From: Nonomuraea polychroma
GTDB lineage: Bacteria > Actinomycetota > Actinomycetes > Streptosporangiales > Streptosporangiaceae
Assembly: GCF_004011505.1 (NCBI RefSeq)
Contig: NZ_SAUN01000001.1
Coordinates: 9,203,501-9,267,500, forward strand
Length of the DNA stretch: 64,000 bases
Direction of reading: 5' to 3'
Below are positions 9,006-17,374 of the stretch, piece by piece. Numbering within the stretch: position 1 is the stretch's first letter; each line of letters begins with the position of its first letter. Made by a program: the position numbers and the translations under genes. The notes beneath the pieces were generated by a model that had not been told where the DNA came from, made no database searches, and saw nothing but the letters and a program-made list of their open reading frames with translations.

Positions 9006-9189
9006 GGTGCGGCACTCCTACCTCGGTGTCCTCGGCTGTCTCCCCCAGCCGCGCGAGTCCTGCCGCGACCCTACCCAACGCGCCCGGATGCGACGTTTCA
9101 CCGCGTGTGCGGAACGTATATCGCGCACTACCTCAGACGCCAACCGTTCGTCAACGAAATCTCTTCCCGCTGCTTCTACGCTCCCCGGC

Positions 9190-9825
9190 ATGTCGACCAA
9201 CGCTGAGGCCGTGGCCGTCACTGAGACCCGCCTCATTCACGCATTCCACCGGCGCGCCACGACGTTGTTGTCCGAGGCCGCCCTCCGGCCCTCAGTCCCC
9301 CTCGCGGCCCTGGCCGAGCTGCGCGAGTTTCTCGTCCAGAACCTGCGCCACCATCACGCGACCGAAGACCACCAGCTGTGGCCGATGATCGCGGCGGTGG
9401 CGCCGGAGGCGGCGGCACAGTTGGCCGCGCTGAGTGAGGAGCACGACGCGCTCGACGCCGCACTCGACGCCCTCGAGGCCGCGCCGAGCCGCGAGGACGG
9501 TGACCGCCCGGGGCTGCAGCGGGCAGCCGAAGCGGTCCGGGCCCTGGTTCACCGGCATCTCGAGCATGAAGAGCCGATCCTGTTCCCGGCGTTGCGCGAG
9601 CACATCTCGCCGGACGAGTGGACCGCGTTCTCTCGAGAAGTCGTCGCCACCTCGCCGTCCGCGGCGGCGCACCTGATCGTGGGATTCCTTGACCAGGTCG
9701 GCACGCCGGAGGAGGTCGCGCTCGTTCTGTCCGGCCTGCCGGAGCCCGCGCAGCGGTTCGTGCCCGTGATGCGCGACCAGGCGCACGCCGCCCTCGCGGT
9801 CCTGTCCGGCGCCACGGAAGGCTGA
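9190..9825 (+). CDS. Hemerythrin-domain protein
   Basis: About 211 residues from the ATG at 9190. An alpha-helical hemerythrin HHE-cation-binding domain is visible through LRHHHATEDHQLWP (about 51-64), EEHDALDAALDALE and HRHLEHEEPILFP (about 118-130). These supply the histidine and glutamate ligands of a non-heme di-iron site that binds oxygen or senses redox state. The C-terminal 75 residues lack those motifs. The stop is 6 bp from the start of the F420/flavin-dependent oxidoreductase gene, so the two form an operon. A role in oxygen, peroxide or nitrosative stress is the usual inference for such proteins. Confidence 0.85.
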   Translation: MSTNAEAVAVTETRLIHAFHRRATTLLSEAALRPSVPLAALAELREFLVQNLRHHHATEDHQLWPMIAAVAPEAAAQLAALSEEHDALDAALDALEAAPSREDGDRPGLQRAAEAVRALVHRHLEHEEPILFPALREHISPDEWTAFSREVVATSPSAAAHLIVGFLDQVGTPEEVALVLSGLPEPAQRFVPVMRDQAHAALAVLSGATEG

Positions 9826-9831
9826 GCGCAC

Positions 9832-10683
9832 ATGACACTCGGACTCGCTGTGCCCTTCGTCGATCCTGCCGCGCTGGTCGCGTGGGCGCGGCGCGCGGAC
9901 GCCGGTCCGTACGCCAGGATCGGCGTGCCGGACCGGATCGTGTACGACAATCCCGAGACCATGGTCATGCTGGCCGCCATGACGGCAGTGACAGAGCGGA
10001 TCCGGGTGCAGTCGGAAGTGCTGCTCGCGCCCCTGCGCGATCCGGTGCTGCTGGCCAAGCAGAGCGCCACGCTCGACCGGTTGTCCGGCGGCCGGTTCAC
10101 CCTCGGTCTCGGGATCGGTGCGAGGGAGGACGACTTCCGGGCCGTGGGCGCCGATCATGCCGGACGGGGGCGGCGGATGGACGAGCAACTGGCGACCATG
10201 CGCCGAATCTGGGCCGGCGAACCGGTCGCCCCGGGTCTCGGGCCGGTCGGTCCGGCCCCGGTGAGCGCGAGCGGCCCTGAGCTCCTCTTCGGCGGGTTCG
10301 CACGGTCGGCGCTGGCCCGGATCGCCCGCTGGGGCACCGGCTACATATGCCCGCTCCCGCCTGAATACGCGGTGGCGCTGTTCGAACTCGTCAGACAGCA
10401 GTGGAAGGACGCGGGCCGGGCGGGCGAACCGCTGCTCGTCGGCCAGATCAACGTCGCGCTGGGCCCCGAGTCCACCGTGGCGGAGGCGCGGGCGTCACTG
10501 CTGAACTATTACGCGTTCGCACCGGAGCTCGGCGCCCAGTCGCTGCAGGCGATGGCGACCACCGCCACGGAAATCCGGGAAACCGTCGATGCCTATCGGG
10601 ACCTCGGAGCGCACGAGGTGATGCTCAGCTGCTGGTCCGATGACATCGAGCAGATCGACCGGCTTGCGGACCTGCTGGCGTGA
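9832..10683 (+). CDS. LLM-class flavin (or F420)-dependent oxidoreductase
   Basis: A 283-residue luciferase-like monooxygenase-family protein with a TIM-barrel fold. Visible signatures are the N-terminal LGLAVPFVDP, VLLAPLRDPVLLAKQSATLD, the LSGGRFTLGLGIGAREDDF loop and MDEQLATMRRIWAGEP. In actinomycetes many members use coenzyme F420 rather than FMN, and sequence alone does not settle which is used here. It lies 6 bp after the hemerythrin gene. Its last codons overlap the extended frame of the next gene but not that gene's real start. Confidence 0.88.
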   Translation: MTLGLAVPFVDPAALVAWARRADAGPYARIGVPDRIVYDNPETMVMLAAMTAVTERIRVQSEVLLAPLRDPVLLAKQSATLDRLSGGRFTLGLGIGAREDDFRAVGADHAGRGRRMDEQLATMRRIWAGEPVAPGLGPVGPAPVSASGPELLFGGFARSALARIARWGTGYICPLPPEYAVALFELVRQQWKDAGRAGEPLLVGQINVALGPESTVAEARASLLNYYAFAPELGAQSLQAMATTATEIRETVDAYRDLGAHEVMLSCWSDDIEQIDRLADLLA

Positions 10684-10759
10684 CCTTCTCAGTCAGCGTG
10701 GCCGCTGCTGTTCGCCGCTCGCCGATGAGCGCCCCGCTTGATGCGCACCCCAGCTACCA

Positions 10760-10775
10760 TGGACTGGCAAGTCCA
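10760..10775. promoter_or_regulatory. TetR-type operator upstream of the tetR gene
   Basis: TGGACTGGCAAGTCCA is a perfect inverted repeat with 6-bp arms and a 4-bp spacer, 15 bp before the tetR ATG. The same arms and spacing recur at 11583-11598 before the aldo/keto reductase gene. This layout matches operators of NemR-like TetR repressors, so autoregulation is likely. Confidence 0.75.
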
Positions 10776-10790
10776 GTCTGGAGGGCGGTC

Positions 10791-11399
10791 ATGCGGACTC
10801 TTACCCGCAAGGGGGCCGCGACGCGGCAGCGCATTCTCGAGGGCGCCGCAGCGCACATCCGCGAGCACGGCGTGGCCGAAATGACGCTCGACGACGTGCT
10901 GGCCAGGACGGCGACGAGCAAGAGCCAGCTCTTCCACTACTTCCCGGACGGACGGGAGGAGCTGCTGCTGGCCGTGGCCCGCTTCGAGGCCGACCGGGTG
11001 CTGGAGGACCAGCGGCCCCAGCTCGGCGACCTCACCTCCTGGCCCGCCTGGCAATCGTGGCGCGACAAGGTCGTCGACCGGTACCGCAGGCAGGGCCGCC
11101 TGTGCCCGCTCAACTCCGTCATGTCCCAGCTGGGCAGCCGCACGCCAGGTGCTCAGGCCGTGGTCACCGAGCTGATGCACCGCTGGCAGGCCGAGATCGC
11201 CACCGGTGTGCGCCACATGCAGGGCGCCGGCGAGATCGACCCGGGCCTGGACCCCGACCGCGCGGCGGCCGCCCTGCTCGCCGGCATCCAGGGCGGCGTA
11301 CTGATCCAGATGTCCACCGGCCAGACCGACCATCTGGAAGCCGCCCTGGACATGGGCATCGCCCACCTGCGCGCCGCCGGCAAGCTTGCGTCGCCTTGA
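10791..11399 (+). CDS. TetR-family repressor
   Basis: About 202 residues from the ATG at 10791. The N-terminal helix-turn-helix is clear (KGAATRQRILEGAAAHIREH, then TATSKSQLFHYFPDGREEL). The ligand-binding half includes a cysteine in RQGRLCPLNSVMSQLG, at the position where NemR-like repressors carry a reactive cysteine that senses electrophiles; its role here is inferred. The inverted repeat 15 bp upstream and its twin before the aldo/keto reductase gene imply control of both. The frame is open further upstream, but it would put the operator inside the coding region. Confidence 0.9.
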   Translation: MRTLTRKGAATRQRILEGAAAHIREHGVAEMTLDDVLARTATSKSQLFHYFPDGREELLLAVARFEADRVLEDQRPQLGDLTSWPAWQSWRDKVVDRYRRQGRLCPLNSVMSQLGSRTPGAQAVVTELMHRWQAEIATGVRHMQGAGEIDPGLDPDRAAAALLAGIQGGVLIQMSTGQTDHLEAALDMGIAHLRAAGKLASP

Positions 11400-11494
11400 C
11401 CGAGGGCTAACCTTCCGGGGGCGACGGACGCGACCTGTCGCCACCCTTCCGTGGCGAAGCCCGCCGAGGCAGGACGACGCCGGCGGGCGGCGGG

Positions 11495-11575
11495 TCAGGC
11501 GACGGCGGTCGCGCGGATGGTGACGGGGATGTTGCCGCGAGTGGCCTTGGAGTAGGGGCAGAGCTGGTGGGCGCC
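11495..11575 (-). pseudogene. ohr: 3' remnant of an Ohr/OsmC-type organic hydroperoxide resistance gene
   Basis: The reverse strand reads GAHQLCPYSKATRGNIPVT then a short tail and a stop at 11495. This is the diagnostic C-terminus of Ohr, including the peroxidatic-disulfide cysteine region CPYS and ATRGN. Only about 26 codons remain. The frame continues upstream without Ohr similarity, through the operator and into the aldo/keto reductase gene. The gene has therefore lost more than 80 percent of its length, most probably when the present reductase gene was placed here. Confidence 0.7.
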
Positions 11576-11582
11576 ATTTTTT

Positions 11583-11598
11583 TGGACTTGACAGTCCA
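11583..11598. promoter_or_regulatory. TetR-type operator upstream of the aldo/keto reductase gene
   Basis: TGGACTTGACAGTCCA has the same TGGACT-N4-AGTCCA architecture as the site before the tetR gene. It lies 74 bp before the reductase ATG and directly abuts the ohr remnant. It includes a TTGACA-like hexamer on the plus strand (11588-11593), so repressor binding would cover a -35 element. Confidence 0.7.
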
Positions 11599-11671
11599 TT
11601 TTTGGCTGCGCATGCTGACGAGTGTTCGTCCCAGCCTCATCGAATCTGCTTGCGAACGGGGTGACACCCTC

Positions 11672-12781
11672 ATGTCCCTGGATCACTACTACCTGCTCGG
11701 ACGTTCCGGACTGCGCGTCAGCCGGCTGGCACTGGGCACGATGAATTTCGGCACCGGCGGTTTCCACGCCGCGTACGGCAAGACCGAGGAGGAAGCCCGC
11801 CCGATCTTCCGCCGCTACCTCGAAGCGGGCGGGAACTTCATCGACACCGCGGACTTCTACACCGCCGGCGAGAGCGAGACCATCCTCGGCAACCTCATCG
11901 CGGAAGCCAAGGTGCGCGACAGGGTGGTGCTCACCACCAAGTTCACCAACAGCGTCGACCCCGGAGATCCGAACGCCGGGGGCAACGGACGCAAGCACAT
12001 GATCAGAGCAGTCGAGGCGTCACTGCGCCGCCTTCGCACCGACTACATTGACCTGTTCCTGCTGCACACCTGGGACCGGATCACTCCCGTCGAGGAGGTC
12101 ATGCGGACCTTCGACGACCTCACCAGGGCCGGAAAGATCCGCTACGCGGGGCTGTCCGACGTGCCCAGCTGGTACGCCGCGCGGGCCCAGACCCACGCCG
12201 AGGCCAACTCCCTCGTACCGGTGGTCAGCCTGCAACTGCCCTACTCCCTCATCGACCGGACGATCGAGCTGGAGCACGTCGCCATGGGACAGAGCCTGGG
12301 ACTCGGCATCACCGCATGGAGCCCGCTCGGCGGCGGCTTCCTCACCGGCAAGTACCGGAGTGCCGACCAGGGCTTGGCCGGAGACGGCCGGCTCAGCGGC
12401 GCGGGCTTCGCCGGACGCTCGTGGACGGAGCGGGACTGGCGGCTGCTGGCGGCGGTCGAGAGCGTCGCCGACAAGCTCGGCGTGACGATGGCTCAGGTCG
12501 CGCTCAACTGGGTCGCCACCCAGCCCGGTGTCGCCTCGGCGATCGTGGGGGCGAGCAGCGCGGACCAGCTCGACGCCAACATGGTGGCCCTCGACTTCGA
12601 GCTGCCGGCCGAGCTGCGCGCCGAGCTCGACGAGGCGAGTTCCGTGCCGCCCCTGTCGGTCTACCAGATGTTCACGCCGGACTATCAGAGCTGGCTGGTC
12701 AGTCCGGGCGTCAAGGTCGGGGACAAGCCGGCCGGGTACGCCCCCGCCGTACGGAACTGGGCACCCGAACGCAGCGCTTGA
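11672..12781 (+). CDS. Aldo/keto reductase
   Basis: About 369 residues from the ATG at 11672; the 35 upstream codons run through the operator and are not credible. The AKR (beta/alpha)8 barrel has its full catalytic tetrad: Asp58 in NFIDTADFY, Tyr63, Lys90 in LTTKF and His132 in LLHTWD. The C-terminal NADPH-binding region includes VASAIVGASSADQLDANM. The likely role is NADPH-dependent reduction of aldehydes or ketones, possibly detoxifying reactive carbonyls. This agrees with a NemR-like repressor whose operator is shared with this gene. Confidence 0.9.
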   Translation: MSLDHYYLLGRSGLRVSRLALGTMNFGTGGFHAAYGKTEEEARPIFRRYLEAGGNFIDTADFYTAGESETILGNLIAEAKVRDRVVLTTKFTNSVDPGDPNAGGNGRKHMIRAVEASLRRLRTDYIDLFLLHTWDRITPVEEVMRTFDDLTRAGKIRYAGLSDVPSWYAARAQTHAEANSLVPVVSLQLPYSLIDRTIELEHVAMGQSLGLGITAWSPLGGGFLTGKYRSADQGLAGDGRLSGAGFAGRSWTERDWRLLAAVESVADKLGVTMAQVALNWVATQPGVASAIVGASSADQLDANMVALDFELPAELRAELDEASSVPPLSVYQMFTPDYQSWLVSPGVKVGDKPAGYAPAVRNWAPERSA

Positions 12782-12858
12782 CGGACTTCGCCTGCTGTGC
12801 GCGGTGCGGCGGACTGGCGCAGCAGAACACTGCATAACACCGTACGCAAGGGAGACAC

Positions 12859-13752
12859 ATGAACACCGCCGTCGCGACCCCGCTGTCGCCGGGCACGCAC
12901 ACTGTCAACGTCGGACGCGTCGCCCAGCGCTACCACGTCGCGGGGACCGGGCCCGTCTGCCTGGCCCACCCGGGCGGCCCGGGGCTGTCGTGGGAGTACC
13001 TGCGGATGCCGGCGGCAGAGGAGCACCTGACCATGGTGTACGTCGAGCCGATCGGGACGGGCGCCTCCGGCCGGCTGCCGGCGCATCCGCACGGCTACAC
13101 GCGCGAGCGCTACGCGCAGGCCCTGGACGGGCTGATCCGGCACCTCGGCGTGGCCCGCGTCCACCTGCTCGGCCACTCCCACGGCGGCTTCGTCGCGCAG
13201 CACTACGCCCTGACGCGCCCCAACCGGCTCGCCGGCGTCGTCCTGTACGACAGCGCCCCGGTGACCGGCCCCGAGCACTTCGCCGAGTCGGCGCGCAACA
13301 TGGAGGCGTTCGCGCGGCGCAACGCGGGCAGGCCCGGGTTACGGGACGTCCTCGACGCGTGGGAGTCGCTGGGCGGGCTCGCGGACGACGAGGCGGTCAC
13401 TCGGGCCGCCCGCGGGCTGCTGCCCGCCTACCTCGCCGACTACTGGGACCACCAGGAAGAGTACGCGCCGCTGTTGTCGGTGACAGGCACCTATATCTCC
13501 GGCCTGGACGACCGACTCGTCCCGGATGCCATCGACGACCGAGCGATGCTCGGCTCGTTCCACGTACCGGCGCTGGTCATCGCCGGCCGCCACGACGTCA
13601 TCTGCGGTCCGCGCTGGGCAGGGGAGCTGGCCGACGGGATTCCCCGCGCCGAGCTGGTCCTGTTGGAGAACAGTGGCCATCTCGGTCACGTCGAAGAGCC
13701 TGACGCCTTCGCCCGTGCCGTGACGGCCTTCGTGGCAGCCACGGTCGAGTGA
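12859..13752 (+). CDS. Alpha/beta hydrolase, proline iminopeptidase-like
   Basis: A 297-residue cytoplasmic alpha/beta hydrolase. The oxyanion-hole HPGGPGLSWEY, the nucleophile elbow GHSHGG (about 101-106), the acid residue region (VIAGRHDVICG) and the catalytic histidine (LENSGHLGHVEEP) are all visible. HPGGPG is typical of the proline iminopeptidase/peptidase S33 subgroup, but specificity cannot be assigned. The start follows AAGGGAG at good spacing. It lies 77 bp after the aldo/keto reductase and could be cotranscribed with it. Confidence 0.88.
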   Translation: MNTAVATPLSPGTHTVNVGRVAQRYHVAGTGPVCLAHPGGPGLSWEYLRMPAAEEHLTMVYVEPIGTGASGRLPAHPHGYTRERYAQALDGLIRHLGVARVHLLGHSHGGFVAQHYALTRPNRLAGVVLYDSAPVTGPEHFAESARNMEAFARRNAGRPGLRDVLDAWESLGGLADDEAVTRAARGLLPAYLADYWDHQEEYAPLLSVTGTYISGLDDRLVPDAIDDRAMLGSFHVPALVIAGRHDVICGPRWAGELADGIPRAELVLLENSGHLGHVEEPDAFARAVTAFVAATVE

Positions 13753-14009
13753 CGGACCAGCCGGCGGCCGGGGGGCGGATGGTCGGGCTGCTCGCGCCAC
13801 AGAAGCGGATATGCGGCTTGTATAGACGGGCCCTGCCATCCGGATCGTCCCCTGAACGAAGGGGCCGGCGGGAAGTGCTGCCTGAGCGGCCCTGCCATGG
13901 CATGTATACGCGTCGTCAACCGTTCGCATGCACGCGGTGCCTAGGGTCGCATCGGGGCTGGCTTGCCTGAGGCCGACCCTGCCCGGCCGCATCGTACGCG
14001 AGGAAACCC
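13753..14009. other. Intergenic region with an 11-bp direct repeat
   Basis: No credible gene is seen. Two exact copies of GGCCCTGCCAT lie at 13829-13839 and 13888-13898. The second is followed by a TGCCATGGCA palindrome and GTATAC. A TAGGGT hexamer near 13940 could be a -10 element for the gene-start relic at 14010. Confidence 0.3.
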
Positions 14010-14036
14010 ATGACCACTGCCGTAGAGACCGCCTGT
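14010..14036 (+). pseudogene. Start-codon relic of a lost gene
   Basis: A strong ribosome binding site (GAGGAAA) stands 3 nt before an ATG, and the reading begins MTTAVETAC. After nine codons it runs into a hairpin and the antisense of a TetR gene, with no protein similarity. Many FAD-dependent monooxygenases begin with a similar MTTAVET...C segment before the dinucleotide fold, so this may be the stump of one. That identity is an inference from nine residues. Confidence 0.3.
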
Positions 14037-14042
14037 CGCGGG

Positions 14043-14068
14043 CCCTGCACGCCCGCCACCGTGCAGGG
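14043..14068 (-). terminator. Hairpin after the truncated tetR gene
   Basis: CCCTGCA and TGCAGGG form a 7-bp stem around a 12-nt loop, immediately after the TetR stop codon (14069-14071) on the reverse strand. It has the position of a terminator but lacks a U-tract. Confidence 0.4.
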
Positions 14069-14560
14069 TCAGCGCGCCTGCGGGGTGCCGACGCCGCGCA
14101 GCAGCGTGTCGGCCACGACGTCGGCGGCCTGTGCGGCGCTCAGCTCGGGCAGGTCCTCGGCGGCGTGTTCCATCAGCGGCGGCAGGACCGTGGCCACCCA
14201 GCCGGGTGGCAGGTCGGAGCGCAGCAGACCCTCGTCGGTGGCGCGCTGCAGGAAGGTGTCGACCTCGTCGATCAGGCGTTGGCGGCGCTCGCGGATCGTC
14301 GCCTCGCGGAGCATGCGGCTCGTCTCCACGGGCCATTTGCGGTTGACGGCGATGATGCCCTCGACGTAACGATGCAGCGCGACCGCGACCGGGGCCTCGC
14401 GTGGCCTGGCGGCCTCGATGGCCTCCTCGACCGCGTCGTAGCGTGCTCCGTAGACGGCGGCCATGAGGTCTTCGCGGGAGGCGAAGCGGCGGTAGACCGT
14501 GCGGCGATCCACTCCTGCCTCGGCGGCGATGGCGGCGATGGTCGCGCTTCGCGGCCAAGG
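14069..14560 (-). pseudogene. TetR-family regulator gene lacking its 5' end
   Basis: The reverse strand reads SATIAAIAAEAGVDRRTVYR, the recognition helix part of a TetR domain, then a complete-looking ligand domain ending LLRGVGTPQAR. Helix 1 of the DNA-binding domain (about 25-30 residues) is absent. The open frame upstream to an ATG at 14623 gives only unrelated residues and overlaps the start of the divergent LAL gene. The product would not be expected to bind DNA normally. Either the 5' end was deleted or it was replaced when the LAL gene arrived. A functional short form cannot be excluded. Confidence 0.6.
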
Positions 14561-14601
14561 ACTCTGGCCTGATCGGCCATACCTGAAGGAGTGAGGGAAG
14601 C

Positions 14602-17367
14602 GTGGAGTCGCTCGTCTCGACAATGGTGGGCCGGGATGGCGTCCAAGGGGAGCTGTCCGCGTTCATGGCGGCCGCCGGAGGGCAGGCCCTCATCCTCAGG
14701 GGCGAGACCGGGGTCGGCAAGAGCGCCCTGCTCGACCATGTGGCCGGCCTCGCGGCCCCGGAGACCCACCGGGTGATCCGCGCCGCCGGGGTCGAGGCGG
14801 AGGCGGAGCTGCCCTTCGCCGGCCTGCACCAGCTGCTGTACTCGCTGCTGCCTCACTCGGCCGGCCTCGACGAAGGCCGCCGCGCCGTCTTCGACGTCGT
14901 CTTCGGGCTGCGCGAGGGCAAGGCGCCGTCGGTCATGTCCCTCGGCATCGCCGTCCTCGACCTGCTGTCTTTGGCGGCGTCGGAGAAACCGCTGCTGCTG
15001 TTGCTCGACGACGGTCAGTGGATGGACCCCTCCAGCGTCGAGGTGTGCGGGTTCGTGGGGCGCCGGCTCAGCGGCAGCTCTGTGAAGATGCTCATCGCCG
15101 TACGGTCCGACGTCGGCTCGCGGTTCGACACGGCCGCGCTTCCCGAACTCCCCGTGGCGGCCCTGCCGGAGGAGGCGGCCGGGCACCTGCTGGACATGCG
15201 CCATCCGCAGCTCGACGCGCAGACCCGGCGCATCGTCCTGGAGCACGCCATGGGCAACCCTCTGGCGCTGTTGGAGCTGCCCGCCTACCTGAACGGCGGC
15301 CACACCGGCCGCACGGCGGAGGCACTCCTCGGATTCGGCAACATCCCGCTGTCGCGCCGTCTGCAGCACGTCTACGGCCTCCGCGTCGAACGCCTGCCCG
15401 GCCCCGTACGCGAGGAATTACTGCGCGGCGCCCTCGACGGCGTCGGGGCGGGACCGGGCGCCAACCGCGCCCCCGGCGCCCGCTACCGCATGCGCGAGGC
15501 CGACGAAGCGGTCGCGGCCGGCCTCCTGGACATCGACCCCGCCACCGGCGACCTCATCTTCCGGCACCCGCTGATCCGCACCACCGTCGTTCAGCTGGCG
15601 ACCCCCAACCAGCGCCGCGCGGCACATGCCGAGCTCGCGCGGGTGCACCGCGACGACGTCGAGCGGCGCGCCCGCCACCTGGCGGCCTCGATCGTGGATC
15701 CCGACGAGGAGGTGGCAGCCGCGCTGGAGGCCGCGGCCGACTCGGCGACCCGGCGCGGCGGCGCGGTCGCGGCCGTGGCCTGGCTGACCCGCGCGGCGGA
15801 GTTGAGCGAGACGCCCGCCGACCGCTCCAGGCGGGTCGGTGACGCCGCCTTCATCGCCGGGCATGCGGCGCTCCTGGACCAGGCGCAGAAGCTCGTCCGC
15901 TCGGACCTGCTGCCGGGCGCGAGCGGGTCTCCCGCCGCGGTCGTCACCTCGGCCTACGTGGCCCTGTACGAAGACGGCGACGTACGCTCCGCGCATCGTC
16001 ACGTCGCGGCGGCGATCGAGAGCCTGCGGAAAGACAGCGCGCACGAGCCCGCCGAAGTGCTCACCCGGCTGGTGAACGTGCTGCTGGCCATCAGCCAGTA
16101 CGCCGGCGACGCCGCGCTGTGGGACCGCACCAAGCAGCTCATGGACTCTCTGGGAGACCGAGTCGACACCCGCTCGGCGATCTACCGCGACGCGTGGAGC
16201 GACGTCGTCCGTCACGGCTCGGGCGTGCACGAGCGCGTCGAGCGCGCGTTCGCCGGCGCCTCGGAGCTGGAACCGTGGGACGTCTCGCGCCTGGCCGTGG
16301 CCGCCTACCACGTCGACACGCTGAGCCAGTACCGCCCCTACCTGCAGCGCGCCGTCGACCGTGAAGTGGATACCGGCGCCGTGGCCACCGGCATGACCAT
16401 GCTGCACCTCATCATGCTCGACCAGCTGGCCGCCGGCGAGTGGGACGACGCCGAACGGACGGGACAACGCGCGCTGGAGCTGACCACGTCCCGCGGAAAC
16501 GCGCTGTTCACCCACCACACCCACGCCTACCTGGGGCTCCTGGCCGCCATGCGCGGCCAGGTCGAACGGGCCCGGGAGCTGCAGGCCCTCCTGGACGCCT
16601 GGGCCCGCCCGCGCGGCGTGGGATTCCTGGCCCAGATCGCCGACGCCATCGGCACGACGGCGGCCCTGAGCGAGGGCGACTACGAAGCCGCCTACCTGTA
16701 CGCCATCGGCATCACGCCGCCGGGATCGTTCGCCCGCTGCGTCCACCAGGCCTCACGCACGCTGCTCGACCTGGTCGAGGCCGCCGTGCACACCGGGCGT
16801 CTGGAGCAGGCCCGCCGGCACGCCCAGGCCGCCTCCGACGCCGGCCTGCCCGGCATCTCCCCCCGGCTGGCCCTCATCACGTACGGCGCTCTGGCCATGA
16901 CGACCGACGACGAGAAGGAGGCCGAGGACATGTACGCCCGGGCCGAGGCCCAGCCGGCCGCAGCCGGCTTCCCGTTCGAGCTGGCACGCATCCGCCTGGT
17001 CCACGGCGTCCGGCTCAGGCACACCCAGGGACCCAAGGCCGCACGGCCCGTCCTGGTGCGCGCCGCCGAGTCCTTCGAACGGCTCGGCGCCACAGGCTGG
17101 GCCGAACGTGCCCAGGCCGAGCTGCGCGCATCAGGGGCGCCCGCCCGGGCCTCGCTGTCGTACCTGTCCACGCTGACCTGGCAGGAACGCCGCATCGCCG
17201 AGCTGGCCGCAAGCGGGCTGACGAACAAGGAGATCGGCGAACGCATGCATCTGTCCCCGCGCACCGTCAGCTCCCATCTCTACCGCGTCTTCCCGAAATT
17301 GGGCATTACCTCGCGTGCCGCGCTGCGCGACGCTCTGGACAAGGTCGGCGACGGCGGCGACGCGTGA
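14602..17367 (+). CDS. LuxR-family regulator of the LAL type
   Basis: A 921-residue protein read from a GTG at 14602 that follows GAGGGAAGC. Walker A is GETGVGKSA near residue 34, and a Walker B-like LLLLLDDGQWMDPSS is near residue 135. A helical TPR-like middle follows, then a LuxR helix-turn-helix in the last 65 residues (LTWQERRIAELAASGLTNKE, then PRTVSSHLYRVFPKLGITSR). The helix-turn-helix closely matches that of the LAL at 6198-9005, while the rest is only distantly alike. It stands directly upstream of the hydrolase island and could regulate it, but no sequence link proves that. Its 5' end overlaps the truncated tetR gene. Confidence 0.92.
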   Translation: MESLVSTMVGRDGVQGELSAFMAAAGGQALILRGETGVGKSALLDHVAGLAAPETHRVIRAAGVEAEAELPFAGLHQLLYSLLPHSAGLDEGRRAVFDVVFGLREGKAPSVMSLGIAVLDLLSLAASEKPLLLLLDDGQWMDPSSVEVCGFVGRRLSGSSVKMLIAVRSDVGSRFDTAALPELPVAALPEEAAGHLLDMRHPQLDAQTRRIVLEHAMGNPLALLELPAYLNGGHTGRTAEALLGFGNIPLSRRLQHVYGLRVERLPGPVREELLRGALDGVGAGPGANRAPGARYRMREADEAVAAGLLDIDPATGDLIFRHPLIRTTVVQLATPNQRRAAHAELARVHRDDVERRARHLAASIVDPDEEVAAALEAAADSATRRGGAVAAVAWLTRAAELSETPADRSRRVGDAAFIAGHAALLDQAQKLVRSDLLPGASGSPAAVVTSAYVALYEDGDVRSAHRHVAAAIESLRKDSAHEPAEVLTRLVNVLLAISQYAGDAALWDRTKQLMDSLGDRVDTRSAIYRDAWSDVVRHGSGVHERVERAFAGASELEPWDVSRLAVAAYHVDTLSQYRPYLQRAVDREVDTGAVATGMTMLHLIMLDQLAAGEWDDAERTGQRALELTTSRGNALFTHHTHAYLGLLAAMRGQVERARELQALLDAWARPRGVGFLAQIADAIGTTAALSEGDYEAAYLYAIGITPPGSFARCVHQASRTLLDLVEAAVHTGRLEQARRHAQAASDAGLPGISPRLALITYGALAMTTDDEKEAEDMYARAEAQPAAAGFPFELARIRLVHGVRLRHTQGPKAARPVLVRAAESFERLGATGWAERAQAELRASGAPARASLSYLSTLTWQERRIAELAASGLTNKEIGERMHLSPRTVSSHLYRVFPKLGITSRAALRDALDKVGDGGDA

Positions 17368-17374
17368 GCCCCCT

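Noticed and set aside
13686..13919. Reverse-strand 77-codon frame beyond the hydrolase gene
   Set aside because: No ribosome binding site or similarity, and half of it lies antisense to the hydrolase 3' end.
9139..13926. Shared decamer CAACCGTTCG upstream of the hemerythrin gene and of the 14010 relic
   Set aside because: Only ten bases with different flanks and unequal distance to the starts; too short to separate from chance.
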